Source: JAOTVV01 sp041602035 (GTDB lineage: Bacteria; Gemmatimonadota; Gemmatimonadetes; Gemmatimonadales; GWC2-71-9). Taken from it: a stretch of 64,000 nt of DNA. Both the position numbers and the translations under genes were made by a program. Of the stretch, positions 1-9,146 are shown in pieces. Every line of letters begins with the position of its first letter. Within the stretch, counting starts at the first letter, position 1. The notes below the pieces were generated by a model. The model saw only the letters and a list, made by a program, of their open reading frames with translations. It made no database searches and had not been told where the DNA came from. The stretch is taken from assembly GCA_041602035.1 (NCBI GenBank), contig JBFIHA010000002.1, positions 1 to 64,000 of the forward strand. Reading direction: 5' to 3'.

Positions 1-867
1 CACGCCCGATGCGGGATCGAGGCCGGCATGGAACAGCGCCGGGAAGATGATGAGTCCCGCGAGCAAGGCGATCATCGTGTCGAACAGACACACGATCCCC
101 GCCGACGCAACGAGGTCCTCTCGCTTCCGGATATAGCTGCCGTACGTGATCATCGCGCCCATGCCGAGGCTCAGTGAGAAGAACGCCTGGCCGAGTGCGG
201 TGGGGAACGTCTGCGGACGGAGCTTGGAAAAGTCTGGTGCGAGATAGAACTCCAGCCCTTCGAGGGCGCCCGAGAGCGTCACGGAACGGAACGCTAGCAC
301 GACGAGCAGGAAGAACAGCATCGGCATCAGGATCTTGGACATCAACTCGATGCCGCGAGACACGCCACGCCATACGATCAGCGCTGTCAGGGCGAGGAAG
401 GCGAGGAGGAGACCGCAACTCACCATCCAGTTCGCGACGAACTCGCCGAACACCGTGGGCGACTCCTGGGCGCTGATGGTGGCGAACTCACCGCTCACCG
501 CCCGGAGGAAATAGCCGAACGTCCAGCCGGCGATCACCCCGTAGAACGACAGGATGCCGACCCCGGTGATCACCCCGAGCAGGCCGACAAAGCGCCACAG
601 CGTTCCGGGGGCCACCTTCGCGAACGCTCCGACGGGATTCCGCTGCGCTCGCCGCCCCAGCGCGAGTTCCCCGAGCATGACGGGAGCGCCGATCAGGAAC
701 ACGAATCCCAGGTAGATGAGGACGAAGACGGCACCACCGTTCTCGCCGACCACGTACGGGAAACGCCAAATGTTGCCGAGCCCGATCGCCGACCCGGCGG
801 CGGCGAGCACGAAGCCGACCCGGGAGCCCCATGCGCCGCGGGTGGGAGAGGCGGGGGCGTCGGGCAT
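1..867 (-). CDS. Sodium-dependent symporter of the NSS/SNF family, C-terminus outside the window
   Basis: Inner-membrane transporter predicted to couple Na+ entry to uptake of an amino acid or similar solute. Only the first 289 residues are in the window. The opening segment (about residues 13-38) carries the family signature of TM1, including the unwound GLGN stretch followed by IWRFPY, and further hydrophobic segments follow in the LeuT order. The ATG at 867 is preceded by AGGAG at good spacing. The TetR gene lies 80 bp upstream on the same strand and may control it. The family is clear; the substrate cannot be told. Confidence 0.9.
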   Translation of the reverse strand, partial: MPDAPASPTRGAWGSRVGFVLAAAGSAIGLGNIWRFPYVVGENGGAVFVLIYLGFVFLIGAPVMLGELALGRRAQRNPVGAFAKVAPGTLWRFVGLLGVITGVGILSFYGVIAGWTFGYFLRAVSGEFATISAQESPTVFGEFVANWMVSCGLLLAFLALTALIVWRGVSRGIELMSKILMPMLFFLLVVLAFRSVTLSGALEGLEFYLAPDFSKLRPQTFPTALGQAFFSLSLGMGAMITYGSYIRKREDLVASAGIVCLFDTMIALLAGLIIFPALFHAGLDPASGV

Positions 868-947
868 CAGGATCTCCTGCGTCGAGAGGTCGTGAAAGGA
901 TACGTGTCGGAGTCGGGATGTCCAGAGTGCGGTGTGGTCTTGCTACC

Positions 948-1556
948 TCATGCGTCCCCGTCGGCATGAATGGCGCGCCACGCCGCCCGCAGTGCCAGCT
1001 GGGTCTGCGGATCGCGGACGGTCCACGTCTTGTCACAGATGCGTTCCAGCGGAAGGCCGACGATCGTGATCCAGAGGTCGGTCCAGAGGTCCACCGATCC
1101 GGGTCGGATCTCGCCCGACGACTTCCCCTCGATCAGGATCCGACCCACGGCGGCCCGCAGCTCCGTTGCAAGGTCTCGGCTCTTCGGGTCGAGCAGACCT
1201 GGAAATCGGGCGAAGAACACGAGCCGCACGGGGGCGGGATCGTGCCCAGCTGCCTCACACCACGTCCGCGCAACATGCTCGAGTCGATCACGGCATGATC
1301 CGACGGCGGCGGTTGTCGGAGCGAGCAGGAGCCGCAGCGCCGCTCGGTAGAGCTCGTTCAACAGCCCTTGCTTGCTCTCGAAGTGTCGATAGATGGATCC
1401 CTCGGCGACGCCCGCGACTGCCGCAATCTGCGGGGTGGTGGTGCCGTGGTAGCCCTGTGTGGTGAAGAGGTCGATGGCGGCGCGGACGATGCGGTCGCGG
1501 GTGGATTGCGCGCTGCGCCGGCGCGCCGGTGGCTGATCAGGCCGAGGGGTCGTCAT
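948..1556 (-). CDS. TetR-family transcriptional regulator
   Basis: DNA-binding repressor of 202 residues, the usual TetR length. The N-terminal helix-turn-helix (about residues 20-66) has the expected pattern, with the recognition helix around VAEGSIYRHFESK. The C-terminal two thirds is the variable ligand-binding and dimerization part and gives no ligand hint. It lies upstream of the symporter on the same strand and divergent from the thioredoxin-like gene, so either could be a target. No Shine-Dalgarno is visible before the ATG, so the message may be leaderless. Confidence 0.88.
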   Translation of the reverse strand: MTTPRPDQPPARRRSAQSTRDRIVRAAIDLFTTQGYHGTTTPQIAAVAGVAEGSIYRHFESKQGLLNELYRAALRLLLAPTTAAVGSCRDRLEHVARTWCEAAGHDPAPVRLVFFARFPGLLDPKSRDLATELRAAVGRILIEGKSSGEIRPGSVDLWTDLWITIVGLPLERICDKTWTVRDPQTQLALRAAWRAIHADGDA

Positions 1557-1562
1557 CGCCGT

Positions 1563-1591
1563 AGGGTAGCATCGGGATATGCGGCTGCCAA
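1563..1591 (-). promoter_or_regulatory. Possible leaderless promoter for the TetR gene
   Basis: On the minus strand TTGGCA (1586-1591) and TACCCT (1563-1568) are separated by 17 bp. The -10 ends six bases before the ATG, so transcription would begin at or next to the start codon. The -10 is only a partial match, so this is tentative. Confidence 0.3.
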
Positions 1592-1693
1592 GCGGCGTGA
1601 GTCTGCCGCGTGGTCACTCGATACGGTAGGTTGGGAACTCGGGGGGCTCGTCCGGCGCTCTGGGGGGCGGTGCGCCGGAAAGGAGCGTGTGGG

Positions 1694-2224
1694 GTGACGG
1701 TCTCAAGCGAACGTGAACTGGCACAGGTCTGGGAGGACGCGGTGCCGTATGCCGACTTCCGGACGACGGTCGGCACCCTTCGTGCGCTGTGGGAGGGAGT
1801 CTACCGCCAGACGCGGATCCCGTCGTGGGCGGCCGAGCGTGCGCGAGCCCGCGGGAGCGGGATCTCGCTCCTGGCCATCTCGGAAGACTGGTGCTGGGAC
1901 GCGGCTAACGTCCTTCCGGTCCTCGCGAAACTCGGCGATGAGACAGGCCTCCTGCCGCTCCGCCTGATCGCGCGCGACGACAACCCCGACATCATGGATC
2001 GCTATCTGACGGGCGGCACGCGATCCATCCCCATTGTGATCGCGCTCGATCGAGCATTCCTGGAAGTCGGTTACTGGGGGCCACGGCCGGCGGCGCTTCA
2101 GCGGTGGGCGTTGGAGCACCGGACGACCGTGCCGAAGGACCGCTTCTACGCAGAGATGCGGCGGTGGCACGTGCAAGACCGCGGCCAAGCCGTCCTCCGG
2201 GAGGTGTTGGCGCTCCTCGACTGA
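1694..2224 (+). CDS. Thioredoxin-fold protein with a single active-site cysteine
   Basis: A 176-residue thioredoxin-like protein. The active-site position reads WCWD (Cys about residue 67) rather than CxxC, and a Pro in SIP near residue 113 fits the cis-proline of the fold. Single-cysteine members of this group act as monothiol oxidoreductases or have unknown roles. I chose the GTG at 1694 because AAGGAG lies nine bases upstream; the longer reading from 1610 adds an implausible Arg/Gly-rich leader. It ends 10 bp from the convergent lysine aminotransferase gene. Confidence 0.75.
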   Translation: MTVSSERELAQVWEDAVPYADFRTTVGTLRALWEGVYRQTRIPSWAAERARARGSGISLLAISEDWCWDAANVLPVLAKLGDETGLLPLRLIARDDNPDIMDRYLTGGTRSIPIVIALDRAFLEVGYWGPRPAALQRWALEHRTTVPKDRFYAEMRRWHVQDRGQAVLREVLALLD

Positions 2225-2234
2225 CAGCCGCGGA

Positions 2235-3545
2235 TCACACCGCTTGCAGCACCGTCTGCAGTATCCCCATCGCGCGCTCGACGTCGGCCTCACTGAAAAT
2301 CAGCGCTGGCCGAAACCGGAGCGATCGTGGTCCGCAGGCCAACGTCGCGAACCCGGCGTCCCAGCAGGTCTGTCGCACGTGATTGCGGGTATCGCCGTCG
2401 GGCAGATCGAAGGCCAGGAGCAACCCCTTCCCCCGCGCGTTGGTGACGGCGGGAAAGCGGGCCTCGAGGCGTTCCAGCTCGCTCTTGAAGCGGGCACCGA
2501 CACGCCTGGCGTTCGCCACGAGATCGTCCTCGTCGATGATCTGCAGATATCGGGCACAGCGCACCATGTCCACGAGGTTGCCACCCCAGGTGGAATTGAT
2601 GCGTGACGAGACGTGAAACACGTTGCGGTCCACGTCGTCGATGCGGGTGGTCGACATCACGCCGCACACCTGCGTCTTCTTGCCGAACGCGACGAGATCG
2701 GGGGTCACCCCGAGATCCTCGAACGCCCACATGGACCCGGTGATGCCCATCCCGGTCTGCACCTCGTCGAAAATCAAGAGCGCGTCGCGCTCGTCGGCGA
2801 GCGTACGCAGCTGCCGGAAGAACTCGGGCCGAAGATGGTGGTCCCCGCCCTCGCACTGAATCGGCTCGATGAGAATCGCAGCGATGCCGTGCGGGTCCTT
2901 GTCGAACGCCGCTTCCATTTCCCACACGGCGGCTTGCTCCGCCGCGGCGACCTGCGCCACGTCGATCGGGAAGTGGATCTTCGGATTCGTAATCCGGGGC
3001 CAGGCGAATTTCGGGAAATCGGCCGTCTTGCGTGGGTCCGTGTTGGTGACTGAGAGCGTGTAGCCGCTGCGACCGTGGAACGCATCGCGGAAGTGGAGGA
3101 TCTTGTCGGCTCCCCCCTCGACCCCGCGCTCACGGTTCTTCTGCGCCTTCCAGTCGAACGCGGCCTTCATGGCATTCTCGACGGCCAGCGTGCCCCCGGC
3201 GATGAAGAACAGATATCGGAACTCCTTCGGCACGGCGATGTCCCGAAAGGTCTTCACGAACCCGGCGTATTCGCGCGAATACACGTCGCTATTGGCGGGG
3301 TTGGCCAGCGCGGCCTGGTACAGCGCCTCCCGGAAGCCGGCATCCTCGAGCTTCGGGTGATTGTGCCCGATCGGCAGGGTCGCGAAGTAGGTGTAGCAGT
3401 CGAGGTATTCCTTGCCGGTCAGCGCGTCGACCATCTTCGAGCCATGTGACTTCCGAAGGTCGATCACGATGTGGAATCCGTCGACCAGGATGTTCTCGCG
3501 AAGGACTCCGAACACCTGATCCGCGGCAACGGTAACCTGAGCCAT
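2235..3545 (-). CDS. lat: L-lysine 6-aminotransferase
   Basis: PLP-dependent class III aminotransferase of 436 residues that moves the epsilon-amino group of lysine to 2-oxoglutarate, giving the semialdehyde that cyclizes to piperideine-6-carboxylate. Lysine-specific family features are present: FGKKTQVCGVMS with the Schiff-base lysine at about 289-290, EPIQCEGGDHH near 227-237, and the DEVQTGMG motif that holds the PLP ring. The ATG at 3545 has AGGAG seven bases upstream; a TTG at 3563 is less likely. It has no lysine-catabolism partner beside it, so it may feed general lysine degradation. Confidence 0.9.
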   Translation of the reverse strand: MAQVTVAADQVFGVLRENILVDGFHIVIDLRKSHGSKMVDALTGKEYLDCYTYFATLPIGHNHPKLEDAGFREALYQAALANPANSDVYSREYAGFVKTFRDIAVPKEFRYLFFIAGGTLAVENAMKAAFDWKAQKNRERGVEGGADKILHFRDAFHGRSGYTLSVTNTDPRKTADFPKFAWPRITNPKIHFPIDVAQVAAAEQAAVWEMEAAFDKDPHGIAAILIEPIQCEGGDHHLRPEFFRQLRTLADERDALLIFDEVQTGMGITGSMWAFEDLGVTPDLVAFGKKTQVCGVMSTTRIDDVDRNVFHVSSRINSTWGGNLVDMVRCARYLQIIDEDDLVANARRVGARFKSELERLEARFPAVTNARGKGLLLAFDLPDGDTRNHVRQTCWDAGFATLACGPRSLRFRPALIFSEADVERAMGILQTVLQAV

Positions 3546-3821
3546 GAGTCTGCTCCTGAACAATCAGTGGGCCGACAGCATGAGCTGCCGACGACGATGA
3601 CATTTGAGATGCGACGTGGTTCAGGGAGACGCCGACGCCAACTCGGCGGCGTCGCCAGGCACGCCTAGCGACGGTTTGGGGGTGCGAAGATGCCTGGGCG
3701 GGCGTTTTCGGGAAGGAGGCGCAGGAACTCGGACCGGGCGACCATACCGAAATGTAACAGGCCAGGGACGAAGGGTCGCCCAGGCGCTCGCGAATCTCGG
3801 CTCGACCGGTCGGCTTTCACG

Positions 3822-5006
3822 TCAGAAGGGCCAGCGGGTGTGGAAGAACCACACCACGCCATCCGGGCCGATCCCAGCGGTTGTTCCCAGAATGCCGGTC
3901 CGGAAGAACTGGGCGATGAGGCCTACGCCTCCGCCGACCATCACATCGTCGGTCGTCACGGCAAACTCGCCCACCGGAAAGACCCGCGCGGCATCGAGAA
4001 AGCCAACGGCCGTCACGCGAAACAGCGTCGGGAGGGTCGCAAGGTCGTACCGCACGTCCAGGTTCGCGAGGAGCTTGTCCGCGTCCAGCAGCCGCCGGGC
4101 CGGGATGGCGCGGTGGGATTCCGCGCTGCCGATCCCTCTGAACGGCCGGTCGCTTGCCTCGATCAAGGCATAAGAACCGATCTGTGGGGCGCCGCTCATC
4201 GTCTGACCCAGGACCCGTCCGGCAATCGTGAGCCGCGGCAACAACGGCAGATAGCCCCTGGCTGACACGGTGGTCCGGGTGTAGCTGGCCTCCGAGACGA
4301 GGCCGGAGTCGGCAATGCCGACGATCGCCTCGATCACCAGCCCGCGTGTCGGTGCCGGCTCGTCGTTGCGGGTATCGAAGACGAGCCCGATCCGTGCCGA
4401 CGCGTCGGCGGTCCCCTGTCCGATGGACTGATCCACCCCTGCAGCGAGATCCCGCGCGAGTTGGCTGGGACCGGTGAGGGTGTCGATCCGCCACCGCTCG
4501 AGGTGGAGCCCGGCCAACAGCCGGAGTGGACCAATGAGGCGCCGCTGCACCTCGCCCCGCGCGATCCACCGGGTGTTGTCGGAGCGATAGAAATGCGGGG
4601 CGCCGTCGGTCTCGTTGGCCTCATCGTACACGCTGCCGTTGCCGATCCCGAAATAGCGTTCGCGGGCATCCCGCCGTCCCTCCAGCGTCACGATGTAGCG
4701 CCATCCATCGGCCCACTTGGGAGCGCGGAACGCGAGCTCGAGTCGTTTCGATCCGGAGGTCGAAACGTGGCCGTCGAGCGACACCATCGCCCGATAGGGC
4801 TGTGGCGCATCCCAGTCGGCATAGCCGAGCTGGTTGACCTGGGCGTGAAACAGTCCGACCGAGAGGCCTTCGGTCGAGCCCCAGTAGGCCCAAGGAAACG
4901 AGAGGTTTGTCCAATCCCGTCCCAATGTCGGCACGTCCGGTAGCTGCGCCACACCCGGACTCGCCGCAAGCGCCGAGAAGAGCGCGATGGCGGCGGGTCG
5001 TCTCAC
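3822..5006 (-). CDS. Outer-membrane beta-barrel protein, BamA/surface-antigen type
   Basis: Predicted 394-residue outer-membrane protein. From the GTG at 5006 the first 20 or so residues form a signal peptide ending near SPGVA|QLP. The rest is rich in alternating amphipathic strands, and the chain ends in WFFHTRWPF, a typical C-terminal recognition signal for BAM assembly. The later part (EPAPTRGLVIE, FRGIGS) resembles the barrel of D15/Omp85-like proteins without POTRA domains. The GTG overlaps the stop of the glycosylasparaginase gene as GTGA, which suggests translational coupling. Confidence 0.72.
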   Translation of the reverse strand: MRRPAAIALFSALAASPGVAQLPDVPTLGRDWTNLSFPWAYWGSTEGLSVGLFHAQVNQLGYADWDAPQPYRAMVSLDGHVSTSGSKRLELAFRAPKWADGWRYIVTLEGRRDARERYFGIGNGSVYDEANETDGAPHFYRSDNTRWIARGEVQRRLIGPLRLLAGLHLERWRIDTLTGPSQLARDLAAGVDQSIGQGTADASARIGLVFDTRNDEPAPTRGLVIEAIVGIADSGLVSEASYTRTTVSARGYLPLLPRLTIAGRVLGQTMSGAPQIGSYALIEASDRPFRGIGSAESHRAIPARRLLDADKLLANLDVRYDLATLPTLFRVTAVGFLDAARVFPVGEFAVTTDDVMVGGGVGLIAQFFRTGILGTTAGIGPDGVVWFFHTRWPF

Positions 5007-6052
5007 CGCTCTCGCTCGAACAGATAGGCGGCGTCGTGATGCATGGCGTCTTTGCCGTCCCACGCGGCGTACCGAGCGCCGGCGAACATGGACGCCCCGC
5101 CGAACTCACCCTTCTTGTTTACCGCGTAGAAGTTGAGGCCAAAGCGCGGTCGACCGCGTTCGTCGAGCAGCCGAGACTCGGTCGTGGCAACCACGCGGCG
5201 CAGGGTCTCCAGCGCGGCATCGGACGGTGCCATGCCGCGCCGCATGAACTCGACCGTAAGAAACGCGCCGCACGCCTTGATGCAGGCTTCGCCGCGACCG
5301 GTGGATCCGGCTGCGCCGACATCATTGTCCGTGTACTGTCCGGCCCCGATGATGGGCGAGTCGCCGACACGCCCCGGGATCTTCCACGAGAGCCCGCTCG
5401 TGGTGGTGACCGATGAGACATCGCCGCGTGCATTCACGGCGTTCATGTTGATGGTGCCGTGTTCTTCTCGCGACAGCTGCTCGGCATCCGGGACCTCGAG
5501 CCAATTGTCGTTTGGGCCGCGGCGTGCCCGCCATCGTAGCCAGGCCTCCCGCGCACGGTCGGTCAGGAGCTCTTCATCCGTGAAGCCGTAGGAGAGCGCG
5601 AAGCGCTTGGCGCCAGGCCCGACCAGCAGGACATGGTCGGTGTAGAGCAGCACGTACTTGGCCACCACGCTCGGCGTCTTGATGCCCTCGAGCGACGCTA
5701 CCGCTCCCGCTCGCCGAGTCGGTCCGTGCATGCACGAGGCATCGAGCTGCACCACCCCCTCTTCGTTCGGCAACCCACCGTAGCCTACGGACGTATCATC
5801 GGGGTCCAATTCCTGGATCTTGACGCCCTCGATGGCCGCATCGAGGGTATCCATGCCCTGCGCGAGCAACTCGCCAGCCCGCCGGACGCCTCGGAGCCCG
5901 TTGGCGGAGGCCACGACAGCATTCATCGCGACGGGCTTCACGTGAACCGCGGGACCCGATCGACTGGACAACATGCCGGGTGCCACAGCGACCCCAGCCG
6001 CGAGTCCCGAGGCGGCTCCTAGGAATTCCCGGCGCGAGTACGAGTCGGACAC
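5003..6052 (-). CDS. Exported glycosylasparaginase (N4-(beta-N-acetylglucosaminyl)-L-asparaginase)
   Basis: Ntn-hydrolase of the asparaginase-2/T2 family that cleaves the GlcNAc-asparagine bond or related beta-aspartyl bonds. The HGTINMN motif places the nucleophile Thr at about residue 200, where the precursor would self-cleave. RVGDSPIIGAGQY and AAGSTGRGE are the family's substrate-binding stretches. The N-terminus SRREFLGAASG is a twin-arginine export signal. I chose the GTG at 6052 because GGAGGAGG sits seven bases upstream and the Tat motif then lies at the extreme N-terminus. It is coupled to the following outer-membrane barrel gene. Confidence 0.88.
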   Translation of the reverse strand: MSDSYSRREFLGAASGLAAGVAVAPGMLSSRSGPAVHVKPVAMNAVVASANGLRGVRRAGELLAQGMDTLDAAIEGVKIQELDPDDTSVGYGGLPNEEGVVQLDASCMHGPTRRAGAVASLEGIKTPSVVAKYVLLYTDHVLLVGPGAKRFALSYGFTDEELLTDRAREAWLRWRARRGPNDNWLEVPDAEQLSREEHGTINMNAVNARGDVSSVTTTSGLSWKIPGRVGDSPIIGAGQYTDNDVGAAGSTGRGEACIKACGAFLTVEFMRRGMAPSDAALETLRRVVATTESRLLDERGRPRFGLNFYAVNKKGEFGGASMFAGARYAAWDGKDAMHHDAAYLFERER

Positions 6053-6233
6053 GATCTGACCTCCTCCCGAGCAGAAACCGCATTGCGAACCTCGCGAAAT
6101 AACCCCGACCGCTGTCGGGCTGTCAACTTGCCTGCCATCCACGGCCGTCATACGTTCCGGCCGGGTGGTCGCCGTCGCGCGTCAGGGTGGTCTGGGAGCC
6201 CGGGTTCACGCTCCGTGAGGTGAGTGTCAGGCC

Positions 6234-6944
6234 GTGCTATCCGTGGTGCTGCCGGTGCACAACGAGCAGCCGAATCTCGAGCCGCTCTTCCAGGAAGTTG
6301 CGTTGGCGCTCACGGGTGTTCCCCACGAGGTCATCGTGGTGGATGACGGGTCGACGGACGGGTCCGATGCGGAGCTCGCCCGGATGCACGATCGGTTTCC
6401 CGCGCTCCGCGTGGTGACGTTGGACCGTCGCCGCGGTCAGAGCGCCGCCATTGCGGCCGGCTTCGATGCGGCACGGGGGGACATCGTGGTCACGCTCGAC
6501 GCCGACGGGCAGAACGATCCGGCCGATATCATGGAGCTGGTCCGTGTGCTGCACGACGAACCGTCGGTCGTTGCCGCGGTCGGGTACCGGGTGCATCGCG
6601 CCGATTCCCGGTGGAGGCGGTTCCTGAGTCGGGTGGCCAATGCCGTACGGAACCGGATCACGCATGACGGGATGCGGGACACGGCATGCGGCCTCAAAGC
6701 GGTACGACGCTCAGCGCTGGTCGGGATTCCGCGCTTCGACGGGCTGCACCGATTCATCCCGGCGCTCCTGCAGGCCCAGGGGGGGTGCGTCGAGCAGGTG
6801 CCGGTCGCCCATCGGCCGCGCCGCGCCGGACGGAGCAAGTACGGGATGTGGGACCGCGCGCTGCGGGGACTGATTGACGCGCTCGCCGTCCACTGGTACC
6901 GACGCCGCGCATTGCGCTATGTCATCAAGGAGGACACCGGCTGA
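6234..6944 (+). CDS. Family 2 glycosyltransferase, dolichol-phosphate mannosyltransferase-like
   Basis: GT-A fold enzyme of 236 residues, expected to transfer a sugar from a nucleotide donor to polyprenyl phosphate on the cytoplasmic face of the membrane. Motifs are VVDDGSTDGS (about 36-44) and the metal-binding TLDADGQNDP (about 87-96). A C-terminal basic stretch could touch the membrane, but there are no transmembrane segments, unlike longer DPMS-like proteins. It starts with GTG. The next gene begins two bases after its stop, so it probably opens a five-gene operon. Confidence 0.83.
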   Translation: MLSVVLPVHNEQPNLEPLFQEVALALTGVPHEVIVVDDGSTDGSDAELARMHDRFPALRVVTLDRRRGQSAAIAAGFDAARGDIVVTLDADGQNDPADIMELVRVLHDEPSVVAAVGYRVHRADSRWRRFLSRVANAVRNRITHDGMRDTACGLKAVRRSALVGIPRFDGLHRFIPALLQAQGGCVEQVPVAHRPRRAGRSKYGMWDRALRGLIDALAVHWYRRRALRYVIKEDTG

Positions 6945-6945
6945 C

Positions 6946-8010
6946 ATGCCGCGTCGCAAGCGACTCGACCCATCGATCTTCCAGTTGCCGGTCGAGCGAA
7001 TGAAGGCCGGGTACTACTCGGACAAGTACTTCGTGCGGTCGCGGGAAATCGTGCTCGCCGACCATCACCGGCCCCGGGTCTTGATGCAGGTGTTCACCAA
7101 GGCCCATGCGTATCTCGGCGGTGTGGACGAGGCCATCGCGATCCTCAAGTTGTGCTCCCATGTGTGGGAGGATCTCACCGTGCATGCCCTCTATGATGGA
7201 GACGAGATCTCGCCGTGGGAGACGGTGATGACCATCGAGGGGCCATACGATGCCTTTGCCCATCTCGAGACGCTCTACGTTGGGGTGCTGGCGCGGCGGA
7301 CGCGTGTGGGAACCAACACCAGACTCGTGGTCGAGGCCGCCAAACCCAAGGAGATCATGTTCTTCCCCGCCCGTCACGATCATTGGCTGGTCCAGACCGG
7401 GGATGGCTACGCAGCCCACATCGCCGGGGCCATCGGGGTGTCCACGGACGCGCAGGCGTCGTGGTGGGGCAGTGAGGGCATCGGCACCGTGCCACACGCG
7501 ATGATTGCCGCGTACGGCGGTGACACGGTGCTGGCCGCGAAGAAATTCGCCCAGTACATGCCGTCGGATGTGAAGCTCGTCTGTCTGGTGGATTTCGAGA
7601 ACGACAGCGTCCGCACGGCCGTCGAGGTGGCGAAGGCGCTCGACTCGCACCTGTACGGCGTGCGCCTGGATACATCCGGCACCATCATCGACCAGTCCGT
7701 GATCCCGCAGATGGGAGATTTCGATCCACGCGGTGTGAATCCCCAGCTCGTGTGGAACGTCCGCCATGCACTCGACGCCGAGGGATTCTCTCACGTGAAG
7801 ATCGTGGTCTCGGGCGGGTTCACGGTGGAGAAGATCCGAGCGTTCGAAGAGGCGGACGTTCCGGTGGATGCCTACGGCGTGGGTTCGTCCTTGTTCCGCG
7901 GTCAGGGACGCTACGACTTCACCGCCGATGTCGTCTTGGTCGACGGCAAAGGCTGCGCCAAGGTCGGCAGACGGCATCGACCCAACCCCCGGCTCGAGCG
8001 CGTGGAGTAG
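6946..8010 (+). CDS. pncB: Nicotinate phosphoribosyltransferase
   Basis: Makes nicotinate mononucleotide from nicotinate and PRPP in the Preiss-Handler NAD salvage pathway. The 354-residue chain matches the shorter branch of this family. It has the opening GYYSDKYF, the central phosphoribosyl-binding barrel with VRLDTSG, and the late VVSGGF and YGVGSSLF motifs. The ATG at 6946 lies behind AAGGAGGA that sits inside the preceding gene. The next gene encodes an isochorismatase-fold hydrolase that could supply nicotinate from nicotinamide. Confidence 0.87.
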   Translation: MPRRKRLDPSIFQLPVERMKAGYYSDKYFVRSREIVLADHHRPRVLMQVFTKAHAYLGGVDEAIAILKLCSHVWEDLTVHALYDGDEISPWETVMTIEGPYDAFAHLETLYVGVLARRTRVGTNTRLVVEAAKPKEIMFFPARHDHWLVQTGDGYAAHIAGAIGVSTDAQASWWGSEGIGTVPHAMIAAYGGDTVLAAKKFAQYMPSDVKLVCLVDFENDSVRTAVEVAKALDSHLYGVRLDTSGTIIDQSVIPQMGDFDPRGVNPQLVWNVRHALDAEGFSHVKIVVSGGFTVEKIRAFEEADVPVDAYGVGSSLFRGQGRYDFTADVVLVDGKGCAKVGRRHRPNPRLERVE

Positions 8011-8102
8011 TTTCCATTTTTTGGGGGGGGCGACCCCCCGCGGACATGCGATTAGCTTACCTCCCCGACAGCGGATAGACGGGATCACACGAAGGCGCAC
8101 GG

Positions 8103-9146
8103 GTGCCACAGCTTCCCATCCCACCACACTTCGACCCAGGGAAGGTCGGCGAGATCTGGCGTGTCGATTACGGTCGTCGAGCAGTCGAGGCGGAGTCGTG
8201 GGCGGCACGACACGGCATTCGGGCGTCGGCCGACGATCGGTTTCGTATCTGCCTCTTGATCGTCGATTGCCAAAACACGTTTTGCATCCCGGGCCACGAG
8301 TTGTTCGTCGGCGGCCGGTCGGGCACGGGCGCAGTCGAGGACAACGTCCGGCTATGCGAATTCATTTACCGCAATCTGGATCTGCTCAGCGAGATCGCCC
8401 CGACGTTGGACACGCACACGGCGCTCCAGATCTTCCATCCTATCTTCTGGGTGGACGAGCGGGGCAACCACCCACGCGGGGCCGAAACAGTCATCACCGC
8501 CGAGGATGTCGAACGAGGGACCTGGCGTGTGAACCCGGACATGGCTGGAGTGGCCACTGGGGGTGCCGCGGGCGAACTCCGTGCCTATGTGGACCACTAT
8601 GTCCACGAGTTGGCACAGGGACGGCTGCCACTCATGGTGTGGCCCTATCACGCCATGCTGGGCGGCATTGGACACGCCCTGGTCCCTGCCGTTGAGGAGG
8701 CGCTGTTTTTTCATGCCATTGCCCGGCGGAACGCCACGCGCTTCGAGATGAAGGGCGACAACCCACTCACCGAGAACTACTCCGTGCTGAGTCCCGAGGT
8801 GACCCGTGGGCCGGACGGCACGGCCATTGCGCAGAAGAACAACACCTTCATTGGCCACCTGCTCGACTTCGACGCTGTCATCGTTGCCGGCCAAGCCAAG
8901 AGCCATTGCGTGGCGTGGACGGTCCACGATCTCCTGACTGAGATCGAGTCGCGGGATCGACACCTGGCCCAGCGGGTCTATCTGCTCGAGGACTGCACGT
9001 CGGCGGTCGTCGTGCCTGGCGTCGTCGATTTCACCGACCAGGCGGACGACGCATTCCGCCGATTCGCTGACGCGGGAATGCATGTCGTGCACGCGGATCA
9101 ACCGATCGCACAGTGGCCGGGGCTGGAAAGGGTGGGCACCGCATGA
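8103..9146 (+). CDS. Isochorismatase-fold cysteine hydrolase, probable nicotinamidase
   Basis: A 347-residue member of the isochorismatase superfamily. The catalytic triad is visible as Asp55 (LLIVDCQNTF), Lys217 (EMKGDNPLTENYS) and Cys269 (AKSHCVAWTV). DTHTALQIFHP (about 103-112) gives candidate metal ligands as in nicotinamidases. It is much longer than the usual 180-220 residues, mainly through an N-terminal extension and an insertion at about 113-200. Its position directly after nicotinate phosphoribosyltransferase supports nicotinamide deamidation; another amide substrate remains possible. GTG start with GAAGG seven bases upstream. Confidence 0.78.
   Translation: MPQLPIPPHFDPGKVGEIWRVDYGRRAVEAESWAARHGIRASADDRFRICLLIVDCQNTFCIPGHELFVGGRSGTGAVEDNVRLCEFIYRNLDLLSEIAPTLDTHTALQIFHPIFWVDERGNHPRGAETVITAEDVERGTWRVNPDMAGVATGGAAGELRAYVDHYVHELAQGRLPLMVWPYHAMLGGIGHALVPAVEEALFFHAIARRNATRFEMKGDNPLTENYSVLSPEVTRGPDGTAIAQKNNTFIGHLLDFDAVIVAGQAKSHCVAWTVHDLLTEIESRDRHLAQRVYLLEDCTSAVVVPGVVDFTDQADDAFRRFADAGMHVVHADQPIAQWPGLERVGTA

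Noticed and set aside
8023..8040. G-run followed by a C-run as a possible phase-variable tract
   Set aside because: The run is between genes, not in a reading frame or between promoter elements, so slippage would not change a product. It may be part of a weak terminator.
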